NCBI RefSeq assembly: GCF_021699055.1
Contig: NZ_SSXC01000027.1
Span: 1-46,024 of the forward strand
Source of the DNA: Blastococcus sp. MG754426
GTDB taxonomy: Bacteria; Actinomycetota; Actinomycetes; Mycobacteriales; Geodermatophilaceae
DNA: 46,024 nucleotides
Reading direction: 5' to 3'
Under the pieces are notes generated by a model. It ran no database searches and was not told the origin of the DNA. It saw nothing but the letters and a program-made list of their open reading frames with translations. The translations under genes and the position numbers were made by a program. Positions 33,896-41,744 of the stretch are shown in pieces; within the stretch, counting starts at the first letter, position 1; each line of letters opens with the position of its first letter.

Positions 33896-33984
33896 CGCAT
33901 CCCCCTCGAGCCGCCCGGCGACGGGGCGCGTACGGCGCTCAACCTAGAGGACGGGCACCGGTGGACAGGTCGTGGCGGACGCGG

Positions 33985-35229
33985 TCACGCCCCCGTGCCG
34001 GGCAGCGCGTCCAGCGGCAGCCCGACGTAGAGCATGCCGATCAGGGCGCCTCCGTCGTCGTGCAGCCCGGTGTAGGCGGTGAAGTACGGCCGCTCGGCCA
34101 CCGTGGCCGCGCCGGTGTAGGTCTGGCCGGCGAGGACGGCCGCGAGCACGGGGTTGGGGCGGCCGTCGGGGTCGGTCCGGGAGATGGCGGTGCCGATGTT
34201 GCGCCGGCCGGCCGGGTCCAGCACCGTCGTCGCCACCCGCACCATGCCGGCGTCGCCGTCCAGGCGCTGGAACAGCGTGCAGCTGCCCCCGACCTCGCGG
34301 ACCACGTCGTCCACGAGCACCGCCGGGCGCCGGGGGTCGTCGGTGCGCTCCAGCGGCCGGTCGCCGAGGAGCAGGTCGGGGAGCTCCGCGGTGCGGGTGG
34401 CCCCGGTGGCCTGGTCGCGCACGGTCAGCCGGGTGCGGCCCTCGCCGAGCCGCGCGCCGCCGAGGCCGGCCAGCCGCTGCTCGGCCACCGCCAGCGCCCG
34501 GCGGACGTAGACCACCCGCTGGCTCTCGGCCAGCTGCCCGACGGCCTCGCTGATCCGGGCGGAGCCGCCGGCGGCCCGCTCGACGTTCTGCACGACGCGG
34601 TCGGTGGCCGCCCGCTGCTGCTCGACGGCGGCGGCGATGGTGTCCTGCGCCTCGGCGATGGAGCCCAGCGTGCCGGTGATCCGGCGGACCGCCTCGACGG
34701 CCTGCTGGGTCTCCCGCCGCACCGCGGTGATCTGCGCGTCGATGTCGCGGGCGGCCTGCGCCGTCCGGTCGGCGAGCTCCTTGACCTCGTCGGCGACGAC
34801 GGCGAACCCGCGGCCGAGCTCGCCGGCGCGGGCGGCCTCGACGGAGGCGTTGAGCGCGAGGAAGCGGCTCTGCTGGCTGATCGCCCCGACCAGCCGGACG
34901 AACCGGGTGATCGACTCGCTGGCGGCCTGCAGCGCGGCGATCCGCTCGTCGACGGCGCGCGCGTCGTGCACGGCCTCCTCGGCGACGACCGAGGCGCGGC
35001 CGGTGCTGGCGGAGATGTCGCCGATGGCGGCGCGCAGCTCGGCGAGCGAGGCGGCGGCCTCCGCCGAGGTGTCGGAGACCTCGCGGGAGGCCCGCGCGAG
35101 GACGCCGGCCTGCTGGGCGGCGTCCTCCATGCTGGTGTCCCGCTCGGCGGCGCGCCGGGGTGCCCGCGGTGCCGGGACGGCCGCCGCCGGGGCGAGCGGA
35201 GCGGGGCCTGACGACGCGGACGGACGCAC
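33985..35229 (-). CDS. Soluble chemoreceptor-like protein: MCP domain then Cache-like domain
   Basis: This 414-residue protein has no membrane segment. The N-terminal half is a methyl-accepting chemotaxis signalling coiled coil with the hallmark hairpin [36 protein letters not shown] near residues 115-150. The C-terminal part (about 280-410) looks like a Cache-type sensor: [20 protein letters not shown], then [25 protein letters not shown] and IGMLYVGLP. This is the reverse of the usual receptor order and leaves both domains cytoplasmic. It starts at GTG 35229 after AGGAGG. No che genes are in the window, so the output is unknown. Confidence 0.87.
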   Translation of the reverse strand: MRPSASSGPAPLAPAAAVPAPRAPRRAAERDTSMEDAAQQAGVLARASREVSDTSAEAAASLAELRAAIGDISASTGRASVVAEEAVHDARAVDERIAALQAASESITRFVRLVGAISQQSRFLALNASVEAARAGELGRGFAVVADEVKELADRTAQAARDIDAQITAVRRETQQAVEAVRRITGTLGSIAEAQDTIAAAVEQQRAATDRVVQNVERAAGGSARISEAVGQLAESQRVVYVRRALAVAEQRLAGLGGARLGEGRTRLTVRDQATGATRTAELPDLLLGDRPLERTDDPRRPAVLVDDVVREVGGSCTLFQRLDGDAGMVRVATTVLDPAGRRNIGTAISRTDPDGRPNPVLAAVLAGQTYTGAATVAERPYFTAYTGLHDDGGALIGMLYVGLPLDALPGTGA

Positions 35230-35348
35230 GACCCGTTCCCTCCTGCAGTTGCACCTGCCCGCGGGCCGGGGAGGTTCCGGGACACGCTAGGCCGTACCCC
35301 CGCCGCCCCTGGAAGGCGCGCCGGGAGGTGGCCGAGACGACTCGGCCG

Positions 35349-35381
35349 AGCCATTCCGGAGCCATTCCGGAGCCATTCCGG
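35349..35381. repeat. Three tandem 11-bp repeats
   Basis: AGCCATTCCGG is repeated three times without change (35349, 35360, 35371). The spacing is one helical turn, in the 325-bp spacer between the divergent chemoreceptor-like and secreted-protein genes. Binding of a multimeric regulator is possible. The rest of this spacer (35230-35554) shows no gene. Confidence 0.7.
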
Positions 35382-35554
35382 TCACCGTCCCGGAACTGTC
35401 GACTCGGCGACTCCGGCTTCTTCTGGGACAGGAGTTGAGAAGGCGCGGGGCCCTGCCGAGAACTGGGGCGTCAACGAATCGGCGCAGCCAGCACGTGGAC
35501 CGGGTGACCAGCATCCCGGCGGGTCTGGGCCACTGAGAGAACAGGACCACTGCC

Positions 35555-35956
35555 ATGCGCCTGTCGCGCGTTCTGCTCGCCGGTGTCGCGGTCGCCGGCG
35601 TCGCCGCCACCTCCTCCGCCTTCACCGCGGGCAACACCAACAACGCGACGAGCGATGACGTCGTCGGCTACATGGACTACACGGCGACGGGTGTCACCGT
35701 CAGCAACATCGCCTACACCCCCCTCGGCACGGACGCCTCGAAGCTCGACATGATCGTCTTCACGATCACCGAGGACGCCACCGACATGAACGCCCTCCTG
35801 ACTCTCCGTGCGGGAGCCACCCAGATCACCGGTAGCCCCTTCACCTGTGGCTACGAAGCGGTCGCCACGACCACCCACACCATCAAGTGCGACGTCTCCA
35901 ACACGATCGACATCGAGACGATCACGGAGGTCGGCCTGACGGTCACGTCCAAGTAG
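35555..35956 (+). CDS. Small secreted protein, probable SipW-dependent substrate
   Basis: This 133-residue protein has an N-terminal signal (MRLSRVLLAGVAVAGVAATS followed by SAFTAGN) with a likely cut near residue 22. This resembles the alternate signal class processed by SipW-type peptidases. The mature part is Thr-rich and acidic with predicted beta strands (YMDYTATGVTVSNIAYTPL, KLDMIVFTITEDA). Two Cys (FTCGYE, IKCDVS) could form a disulfide. I know no named family. ATG 35555 follows a weak ribosome site (GAGAACAGGACC). The adjacent signal peptidase suggests it is exported and perhaps assembled as a surface polymer, by analogy with TasA; that is speculative. Confidence 0.8.
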   Translation: MRLSRVLLAGVAVAGVAATSSAFTAGNTNNATSDDVVGYMDYTATGVTVSNIAYTPLGTDASKLDMIVFTITEDATDMNALLTLRAGATQITGSPFTCGYEAVATTTHTIKCDVSNTIDIETITEVGLTVTSK

Positions 35957-35970
35957 TCGATCCCTCTTCG

Positions 35971-35997
35971 GCGGAGCGGCTCGCAGAGCCACTCCGC
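35971..35997 (+). terminator. Intercistronic hairpin (attenuator) between secreted protein and peptidase
   Basis: A 12-bp stem with one mismatch and a 3-nt loop (GCA), centred at 35984. It starts 15 bp after the stop codon. It may lower peptidase expression relative to the substrate. Confidence 0.6.
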
Positions 35998-36016
35998 TCC
36001 CCGTGGACAGGGCCCC

Positions 36017-37723
36017 ATGACCGCCGCATCACGAGTCGCCAGCACCAGCGCCGTCATCGCGCTGGTGCTGGCGACCGTGTGGTTGTTCTGGCCCGCCGGC
36101 CTCGGCGGTGGCACGACGTACGTCTCCACCTTCGGGGACAGCATGGAGCCAGGGTTCTCCGCCGGTGACCTCGCCATCCTCAGCAGGGCCGGTTCCTACT
36201 CGGTGGGCGATGTGGTCGCCTACCAGAGCGAGTCGCTGAACACGATCGTCATGCACCGCATCGTCGCCGCGGACGCCGAGGGGTTCGTGACCCAGGGCGA
36301 CAACAACGACTGGCTCGACGAGGACCGCCCCGCCCAGGAGGAGATCCTGGGCCGGCTGTTCGTCCGCATCCCCCAGGGCGGCACGGCGCTCGAGGCGATC
36401 GCCTCCCCGTGGGTGCTCGGCGCCGTCGGTCTCGCGGCCTCCCTCGTCCTCTCCGCGGCACGCCGGAAGCGCGGCGGCTCCCGCGCCCGGGTGCTCCGCC
36501 GCCGGCTGCCCGCCCTGCGCCGGCCGTCCCTCGCCGTCCCGTCCTTCCCCGTGCCGTCGATCTCCGTGCCCGCGGTGCGGCTGCCCCAGGTCCGCCGCGG
36601 CACGCCGACGGCGCTGGTGCGGGCCCGCGCCCGGCAGGCCGCGCTGGCCGCCGGGGCCGTCGCGCTCGTCGCCGCGCTCGGCGCCGGCGCCCTCTTCGCC
36701 GTCCCCGGCACCGAGACCGTCGAGGAGCCGGCCACGGTCACCCAGCAGGGGCGCTTCTCCTACACCGGGACCGCCGAGCGCGGCACCACCTACCCCGACG
36801 GGACGGTGGCGACCGGCGACACCGTCTGGACCAGGCTCTCGACCGGGCTGACCGTCTCCTACGAGGACACCGTCACCGGCCCCGACCTCACCGGCCTCCA
36901 GGGCGCGCTGCGCCTCGACGTCACCGTGCAGGCCGCCGACGGCTGGACCACCTACCTGACCAGCGGCCCCGTCGTCGGCTACGCGGGCGGGGTGGCGACG
37001 GCGTCGGTCGACGTCGACGCCGCCCGCGCCGCCGAGGTGCTGGCGCAGCACTACGCCGAGGTCGGGGCCTCGGGCAGCACCGCGACGCTGACCGTCACCC
37101 CCACCGTGGCGCTGTCCGGCAGCGTGCGCGGCACCGCCTTCGAGGCGGGTTCCCCGGCCGGGCTGGACTTCGCGCTGGACCCGACGGCGCTGCGCCTGGC
37201 CGGCGACCCCGGGACCGTCCTGACCACGCTGACCCCGACCTCCGTGCCGGTGACGACGGTCGGCCCCCGCTCGTTCGACGTCCTGGCGCTGTCGGTGCCG
37301 ATCGGCGTCGCACGGGGCGTCGCGCTCGCCGTGCTGGTGCTCGCGCTGGCCGTCGCCGGCGTCGGGGCTCTGCTCGGCCGGGCGGGCCGCGGTGACGCCG
37401 CCGACGAGTTCGTCGTGCGGCACGCCGACCGGATCGTCCCCGTGGCGGGGCTCGCCGCGGGCGGCACCGTCATCGACGTCTCGGACGCGGACTCCCTCCG
37501 CCGTGTGGCGGAGCGCTTCGACACCGTCGTCCTGCACCACGCCGGCCCGGACGCGGACGTCTTCGCCGTCCGCGACGTGGACGCCACCTACCGGTTCGTG
37601 ATCCCCGGGGGAGCCGAGCGCCGCGGGCGGCCGCCCGTCCCCGCGCCGTCCCGGCCGGTCGCGGACCAGGAGCTCACCTCACCGCTCCCGCCGGTGGCGG
37701 GCCTGCACGGCCTCGTGGCCTGA
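36017..37723 (+). CDS. SipW-type signal peptidase I fused to a DUF5305-like region
   Basis: This 568-residue membrane protein has two parts. Residues 1-150 are an S26B (archaeal/ER-type) signal peptidase: a first helix, GDSMEPGF with nucleophile Ser42, VMHRIV with His80 in place of the bacterial Lys, QGDNND with Asp95, and a second helix. After an Arg/Pro-rich linker comes another helix and an extracellular beta-rich domain (GRFSYTGTAERGTTYPDG...). A further helix and a cytoplasmic tail (VIDVSDADSLRRVAERFDTVVLHH, TYRFVIPGG) follow. This second part resembles DUF5305 proteins. The fusion next to a small exported protein suggests a dedicated secretion and assembly unit. Confidence 0.88.
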   Translation: MTAASRVASTSAVIALVLATVWLFWPAGLGGGTTYVSTFGDSMEPGFSAGDLAILSRAGSYSVGDVVAYQSESLNTIVMHRIVAADAEGFVTQGDNNDWLDEDRPAQEEILGRLFVRIPQGGTALEAIASPWVLGAVGLAASLVLSAARRKRGGSRARVLRRRLPALRRPSLAVPSFPVPSISVPAVRLPQVRRGTPTALVRARARQAALAAGAVALVAALGAGALFAVPGTETVEEPATVTQQGRFSYTGTAERGTTYPDGTVATGDTVWTRLSTGLTVSYEDTVTGPDLTGLQGALRLDVTVQAADGWTTYLTSGPVVGYAGGVATASVDVDAARAAEVLAQHYAEVGASGSTATLTVTPTVALSGSVRGTAFEAGSPAGLDFALDPTALRLAGDPGTVLTTLTPTSVPVTTVGPRSFDVLALSVPIGVARGVALAVLVLALAVAGVGALLGRAGRGDAADEFVVRHADRIVPVAGLAAGGTVIDVSDADSLRRVAERFDTVVLHHAGPDADVFAVRDVDATYRFVIPGGAERRGRPPVPAPSRPVADQELTSPLPPVAGLHGLVA

Positions 37724-37738
37724 TCCTCGCGAGGAACG

Positions 37739-37792
37739 ACTTCGGGGAAGCAGGGCCCCGGACGACCGTCCGGAGCCCCACCTCCCCGAAGT
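37739..37792. terminator. Large convergent terminator
   Basis: The outer stem ACTTCGGGGA/TCCCCGAAGT (10 bp) encloses an inner stem of 11 pairs with one mismatch (GGGCCCCGGAC/GTCCGGAGCCC) and a 4-nt loop. It lies between two convergent stops. Confidence 0.75.
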
Positions 37793-37813
37793 AGGCGTGC
37801 CGCTGAGAGCTGA

Positions 37814-38917
37814 TCAGGCCTTGACGATCGCGGCCACCGGGCCACCGCCGGACGGGCCCTGGTGCACCGCGGCCACCGAGACGAACACCGCCGGGTCGCC
37901 GGTCACCGACGCGGTCACGCCGCCGACGCACGCCTTGATCTGGCGGTGCCACGAGACGTCGGAGTCGTCCAGCATCGCGTTGCGGCGCCCGCGCACCTTG
38001 CCGTCCGGCGAGGCCTCGCACTTGAGGAACACGTTGACCAGCCGGTCGCCGAGGTCGGTGTGGTGCGGGCGCTCGGGCAGCTCCAGGCCGGCGTCGCGGA
38101 TCGCGGCCCAGATGCCGTCCTGGTCCAGCGCGTCCTTCATGACCGAGTGGCCGACGCGGTAGCTGCCGCCGTGGCCGCGGGCGTTGCCGACGACGACGAT
38201 CTGCGCCCGGTCCAGCTCCACGCCCGACGAGCACGACGCGACCGACGAGTACAGCGACAGGTCGCGCATGATCTGCTCCTGCGTCGGCAGCTCGATCTCG
38301 CCGAGCGCCACCGCGATCCCCAGCGCCGTCGTGCCGTTGGAGATGTCCATCGAGCCGTGCGGCTCCTCGAGGATCGTCGTCTCCCCGCGCTGGTGGGCGT
38401 CGCGGATCGTGTCGATCGTCAGCAGCGGCGTCTTGGTCTGCACGTAGTGCACGTCGGCCGGGTCGGTGATGCCCGCGGCCGCCATCGCCTTCTTCACGCC
38501 CTCGGCGACCTTCTCGACCATCGCGACGCGGCCGATGTCCTCGGGCAGCAGGACGTCGCTCATGGCGTAGCCCACGGTCAGCCGCGGCTCGTCGGTCTTC
38601 TCGACGGCGTCCTCGGGCAGCGTGGCGAAGATCGTGGCGTGCGGGCTGATGACGCCGTCGGTGCCGCCGGACCACACGATCGGGATGTCGCCGACCTCCT
38701 CCTTGCTCCGCGAGCCCTTCTCGAGCAGGACCTCGCGGAAGGCGCGGTCGGCGATGATCCGCGTGTAGTCGTTGATCCCGCCGTTGCCCTCGGTCTTGCC
38801 GATGACGGCGACGACGCGGTCGGCCTCCATCACGCCGTCGTCGATGAGCTTGGCGAGCTCGGAGGCGTCGCTGACGTTGTGCAGCGGGACCTTGCGGACC
38901 TCGATCGGTGCGGGCAT
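37814..38917 (-). CDS. Ring-opening amidohydrolase (barbiturase / cyanuric acid amidohydrolase family)
   Basis: This 367-residue enzyme of the AtzD/TrzD/barbiturase family has three repeated modules, each giving a Lys and a Ser to the active site. They read as GKTEGNGG (Lys41) with WSGGTDGV (Ser83), QTKTPLL (Lys162) with ASCSSGVEL (Ser230), and [11 protein letters not shown] (Lys299) with QGPSGGGP (Ser356). All three pairs are present, so it should be active. The family opens cyanuric acid to carboxybiuret or barbituric acid to ureidomalonate; sequence alone does not decide which. It starts at ATG 38917, 11 nt after carbamate kinase, so the two are one operon. Confidence 0.93.
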   Translation of the reverse strand: MPAPIEVRKVPLHNVSDASELAKLIDDGVMEADRVVAVIGKTEGNGGINDYTRIIADRAFREVLLEKGSRSKEEVGDIPIVWSGGTDGVISPHATIFATLPEDAVEKTDEPRLTVGYAMSDVLLPEDIGRVAMVEKVAEGVKKAMAAAGITDPADVHYVQTKTPLLTIDTIRDAHQRGETTILEEPHGSMDISNGTTALGIAVALGEIELPTQEQIMRDLSLYSSVASCSSGVELDRAQIVVVGNARGHGGSYRVGHSVMKDALDQDGIWAAIRDAGLELPERPHHTDLGDRLVNVFLKCEASPDGKVRGRRNAMLDDSDVSWHRQIKACVGGVTASVTGDPAVFVSVAAVHQGPSGGGPVAAIVKA

Positions 38918-38928
38918 GCGGGTTCCCT

Positions 38929-39882
38929 TCAGGTGGTGGTGACGACGGTGCCGGCGTCGTCGCCGCGGACGGCGTCGGCGATGTGGTCGAGCGAGGTGAT
39001 GACGGAACGGGCACCGCCCGCCTCGACGAAACGTAGGGCGGCCTCGACCTTGGGGCCCATCGAGCCGCGGGCGAACTCGCCGGCGGCGGCGAGCTCGCGC
39101 AGCTCCGCGACGGTGACCCGGCCCAGCGGGCGCTGCGCGGGGGTCCCGAAGCCGACCATCACGTTCGGGACGTCGGTGGCGATGACCAGGGTGCCGGCGT
39201 CCACGTCGCGGGCGAGGATCGCGGCGGTCAGGTCCTTGTCGATGACCGCCTCGACGCCGCGCAGGGCGTGGCCGTCCACGCGGTCGTCGACGACCGGGAT
39301 GCCGCCACCGCCGGCGCAGACGACGACGAACCCGGCCGCGGCCAGGGCGTGGATGGCGGCGGAGTCGACGACGGACAGCGGCTCCGGCGAGGCGACGACG
39401 CGGCGCCAGCCCTTCTCGCCGCGGTCCTCCCACGTCTGCCCGAGCGAGATGAACCGTTCCGCCCGCTCGCGGGGGAGGAAGCGGCCGACCGGCTTCGAGG
39501 GCTCGGCGAAGTGCGGGTCGTCGCCGTCGACCAGCGTGCGGGTCACCAGCGCGGCGGTGCGCTGGGGCAGGCGGCGCGCGGCGAGGGCGGCGTCGAGCTC
39601 GTCGGCGACGGTGAAGCCGATGGTGGCCTGGGTCTGGGCGACGTTCCAGTCCAGCGGCACCGGCGGCACCTCGTGCGCGGCGAGCTCGTTCTTCACCAGG
39701 AGGTTGCCCACCTGCGGGCCGTTGCCGTGGGTGAGCACCACCTGCACGCCGGCGGCCACCACCTCGGCGACGTGCCCGGCGGCCTGCCGGATCGCGTCGC
39801 GCTGCGCCTCCGGGGTCGCGGAGCCGTCGGGGCCGGTCATGGCGTTGCCGCCGAGGGCGATCACCACGCGGGTCGACGTCAC
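38929..39882 (-). CDS. arcC: Carbamate kinase
   Basis: This 317-residue amino-acid-kinase-fold enzyme has [53 protein letters not shown] and [13 protein letters not shown], all family landmarks. It converts carbamoyl phosphate and ADP to ATP, CO2 and ammonia. No arginine deiminase or ornithine carbamoyltransferase is present. It shares a promoter type with fdrA-DUF1116 and an operon with the ring-opening amidohydrolase. Together these argue that carbamoyl phosphate comes from a ureide. GTG 39882 is leaderless by position: the -10 ends 7 nt upstream. An allK-type role fits. Confidence 0.95.
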   Translation of the reverse strand: MTSTRVVIALGGNAMTGPDGSATPEAQRDAIRQAAGHVAEVVAAGVQVVLTHGNGPQVGNLLVKNELAAHEVPPVPLDWNVAQTQATIGFTVADELDAALAARRLPQRTAALVTRTLVDGDDPHFAEPSKPVGRFLPRERAERFISLGQTWEDRGEKGWRRVVASPEPLSVVDSAAIHALAAAGFVVVCAGGGGIPVVDDRVDGHALRGVEAVIDKDLTAAILARDVDAGTLVIATDVPNVMVGFGTPAQRPLGRVTVAELRELAAAGEFARGSMGPKVEAALRFVEAGGARSVITSLDHIADAVRGDDAGTVVTTT

Positions 39883-39889
39883 CCCGCCG

Positions 39890-39920
39890 ACCCTAGCGGC
39901 ATTTTCCTTAGCGGTGAAGT
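39890..39920 (-). promoter_or_regulatory. Leaderless promoter and shared motif S4 of the carbamate kinase operon
   Basis: On the minus strand: TTCACC (39918-39913), 17 bp, TAGGGT (39895-39890), 7 nt, GTG. The core TCACCGCTAA overlaps the -35 exactly as TCACCGCTGA does before fdrA. Confidence 0.7.
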
Positions 39921-39936
39921 AGTTGGCCGGAGGAGG

Positions 39937-40467
39937 TCAGCTCGGATCGACCGGTTCGTCGTCGTACGGACCCAGCGGCCGCTGCGCCCACAGCACGTCG
40001 CGCCACCGGCCGTGCTTCCAGCCGATCCGCCGGTAGGTGCCGATCGGCTCGAAGCCCATCGCCGCGTGCAGGGCCTCGCTCGGGTCGTTGGGCAGCGTCA
40101 TGCCGGCGACCGCGGTCCGGTAGCCGCGCGCGGCCAACCGCTCGAACAGCGCGGTGTAGAGCGCCCGCCCGCCGCCGCGCCGCCCGCGGCCCGGCGCCAG
40201 GTAGACGCTCACCTCGCAGGACCACCGGTACGCCGCGCGTTCCTTGTAGGGCCCCGCGTAGGCGTACCCGACGACGGCGCCGTCGTCCTCCAGCACCAGC
40301 CAGGCGTGCGTGCGCAGCGCCGCGGCGATCCGGCCGGCCATCTGCTCCGGCGTCGGCGGCTCGGCCTCGAAGGTGATCGCGGTGCCGGTGACGTAGGGCC
40401 CGTAGATGGCCGCGCAGGCGGCGGCGTCGGCCACCGTGGCGTCCCGGATGGTCGGAGGAGCACCCAT
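39937..40467 (-). CDS. GNAT N-acetyltransferase, phosphinothricin acetyltransferase-like
   Basis: This 176-residue GNAT protein has TIRDATVADAAACAAIYGPYV at the N-terminus and CEVSVYLAPGRGRRGGGRALYTAL, the acetyl-CoA loop (RGRRGGG), then AGMTLPNDPSEALHAAMGFEPIGTYRRIGWKHGRW. This pattern is that of Pat/Bar-like and MddA amino-acid-derivative acetyltransferases. Natural substrates may be methionine sulfone or similar. ATG 40467 is preceded by TACGTT exactly 7 nt upstream on the minus strand, so the mRNA is probably leaderless. It is a single gene, divergent from benE. Confidence 0.92.
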   Translation of the reverse strand: MGAPPTIRDATVADAAACAAIYGPYVTGTAITFEAEPPTPEQMAGRIAAALRTHAWLVLEDDGAVVGYAYAGPYKERAAYRWSCEVSVYLAPGRGRRGGGRALYTALFERLAARGYRTAVAGMTLPNDPSEALHAAMGFEPIGTYRRIGWKHGRWRDVLWAQRPLGPYDDEPVDPS

Positions 40468-40474
40468 GGGCAGC

Positions 40475-40480
40475 AACGTA
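40475..40480 (-). promoter_or_regulatory. Leaderless -10 of the GNAT gene
   Basis: TACGTT on the minus strand, with 7 nt to ATG 40467. No recognisable -35. Confidence 0.4.
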
Positions 40481-40557
40481 GGGCGGGGACGCCGCCGCGC
40501 GGGCGTGAGGTCGCCCACCCCGGCCGGCCGCGGTCCGTGCGCCCCGCCGGGCTGGGC

Positions 40558-40563
40558 TAGCGT
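40558..40563 (+). promoter_or_regulatory. Leaderless -10 of benE
   Basis: TAGCGT with 8 nt to GTG 40572. No recognisable -35. Confidence 0.4.
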
Positions 40564-40571
40564 CCCGCGCC

Positions 40572-41741
40572 GTGCCCGCCGCCCCGTCGTCGACGACCGT
40601 CGCCGGGCTGGTGACCGCGCTCGTCGGCTTCCTGAGCTCGTTCGCCGTCGTGCTCACCGGGCTGCGCGCGGTCGGCGCCACGCCGGGGCAGGCGGCCTCG
40701 GGCCTGGTCGTCCTCTCGCTGGCGATGGGGCTGGCCACCGTGCTGCTGGCCCAGCGGACGCGGATGCCGATCACCGTCGCGTGGTCCACGCCGGGTGCCG
40801 CCCTCCTGGCGACCGCCGCCGCGCCGTCCTGGGAGGTGGCCGTCGGCGCCTTCGTCGTGGTCGGCGCGCTGGTGCTCCTCACCGCGGCGTGGCCCCGGCT
40901 GGGTGCCGCGATCGGGGCGATTCCCCCCGTGCTGGCCCAGGCGATGCTGGCCGGCGTCCTCGTCCCGCTGTGCCTGCAGCCGGTCCGGTCCGCGCTGGAG
41001 ATGCCCTGGCTGGTGGTCCCGGTCGTGCTGGTCTGGGCGCTGCTGCTGCGGTTCTCCGCGCGCTGGGCCGTGCCGGCCGCCTTCGCCGTCACCCTCGGCA
41101 TCACCGGGTGGCTGGCCTGGCGCGACGGAGGCGTCGACGCCGCGGCGCTGGTCCCGGTCCTCGAGTGGACGACGCCGGACCTCACCTCCACCGCCGCCGT
41201 CGGGCTGGCGCTGCCGCTCTTCCTGGTCACCATGGCCTCGCAGAACGTGCCGGGGATGGCGGTGCTGGCGGCCTACGGTTACCGGGCGCCCTGGCGGTCG
41301 GCGATGGCCGTCACCGGGGCCGGCACGCTGCTCGGCGCCCCGTTCGGCGGGCACGCGATCAACCTCGCCGCCATCAGCGCGGCGCTGGCCGCCGGGCCCG
41401 AGGCCGACCCCGACCCGTCCCGGCGCTGGCTGGCCGCCCGCACCGCCGGCCTCGCGTACGTGGGGTTCGCGCTGGTGTCGGCCGCCGTCGCCGCGCTGGT
41501 GGTCACCGCCCCGGCCGGCTTCGTCGCCGCGGCCGCGGGCCTGGCGCTGTGGCCGGTGCTGGCGGCGTCCCTGAGCGGTGCGCTGGCGCGGGCCGAGGAC
41601 CGCATCCCCGTCGTCGCCACGTTCCTCGTGGCGATCAGCGGCGTCACCGTGGGCGGCATCGGGTCGGCGTTCTGGTCGCTCGTCGTCGGCCTGGCGTTCT
41701 GGGCCTGGTACCGGCCGCAGCCCGCCGCCGCCCCGGCCTGA
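40572..41741 (+). CDS. benE: BenE-family benzoate/H+ symporter
   Basis: This 389-residue inner-membrane protein has about 12 helices. Landmarks are PITVAWSTPGAALLAT, VLAQAMLAGVLVPLCLQPV, LFLVTMASQNVPGMAVLAAYGY and APFGGHAINLAAISAAL. BenE members move benzoate or other carboxylates with protons; related sequences fall near the NCS2/sulfate permease fold. No benzoate catabolic genes are in the window. GTG 40572 has a -10 eight nt upstream. It converges on the PHP gene with 3 bp between stops. Confidence 0.9.
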   Translation: MPAAPSSTTVAGLVTALVGFLSSFAVVLTGLRAVGATPGQAASGLVVLSLAMGLATVLLAQRTRMPITVAWSTPGAALLATAAAPSWEVAVGAFVVVGALVLLTAAWPRLGAAIGAIPPVLAQAMLAGVLVPLCLQPVRSALEMPWLVVPVVLVWALLLRFSARWAVPAAFAVTLGITGWLAWRDGGVDAAALVPVLEWTTPDLTSTAAVGLALPLFLVTMASQNVPGMAVLAAYGYRAPWRSAMAVTGAGTLLGAPFGGHAINLAAISAALAAGPEADPDPSRRWLAARTAGLAYVGFALVSAAVAALVVTAPAGFVAAAAGLALWPVLAASLSGALARAEDRIPVVATFLVAISGVTVGGIGSAFWSLVVGLAFWAWYRPQPAAAPA

Positions 41742-41744
41742 TGG

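Noticed and set aside
35349-35381. CRISPR-like or phage attachment repeat
   Set aside because: The units are only 11 bp and contiguous, with no spacers, no cas genes and no integrase.
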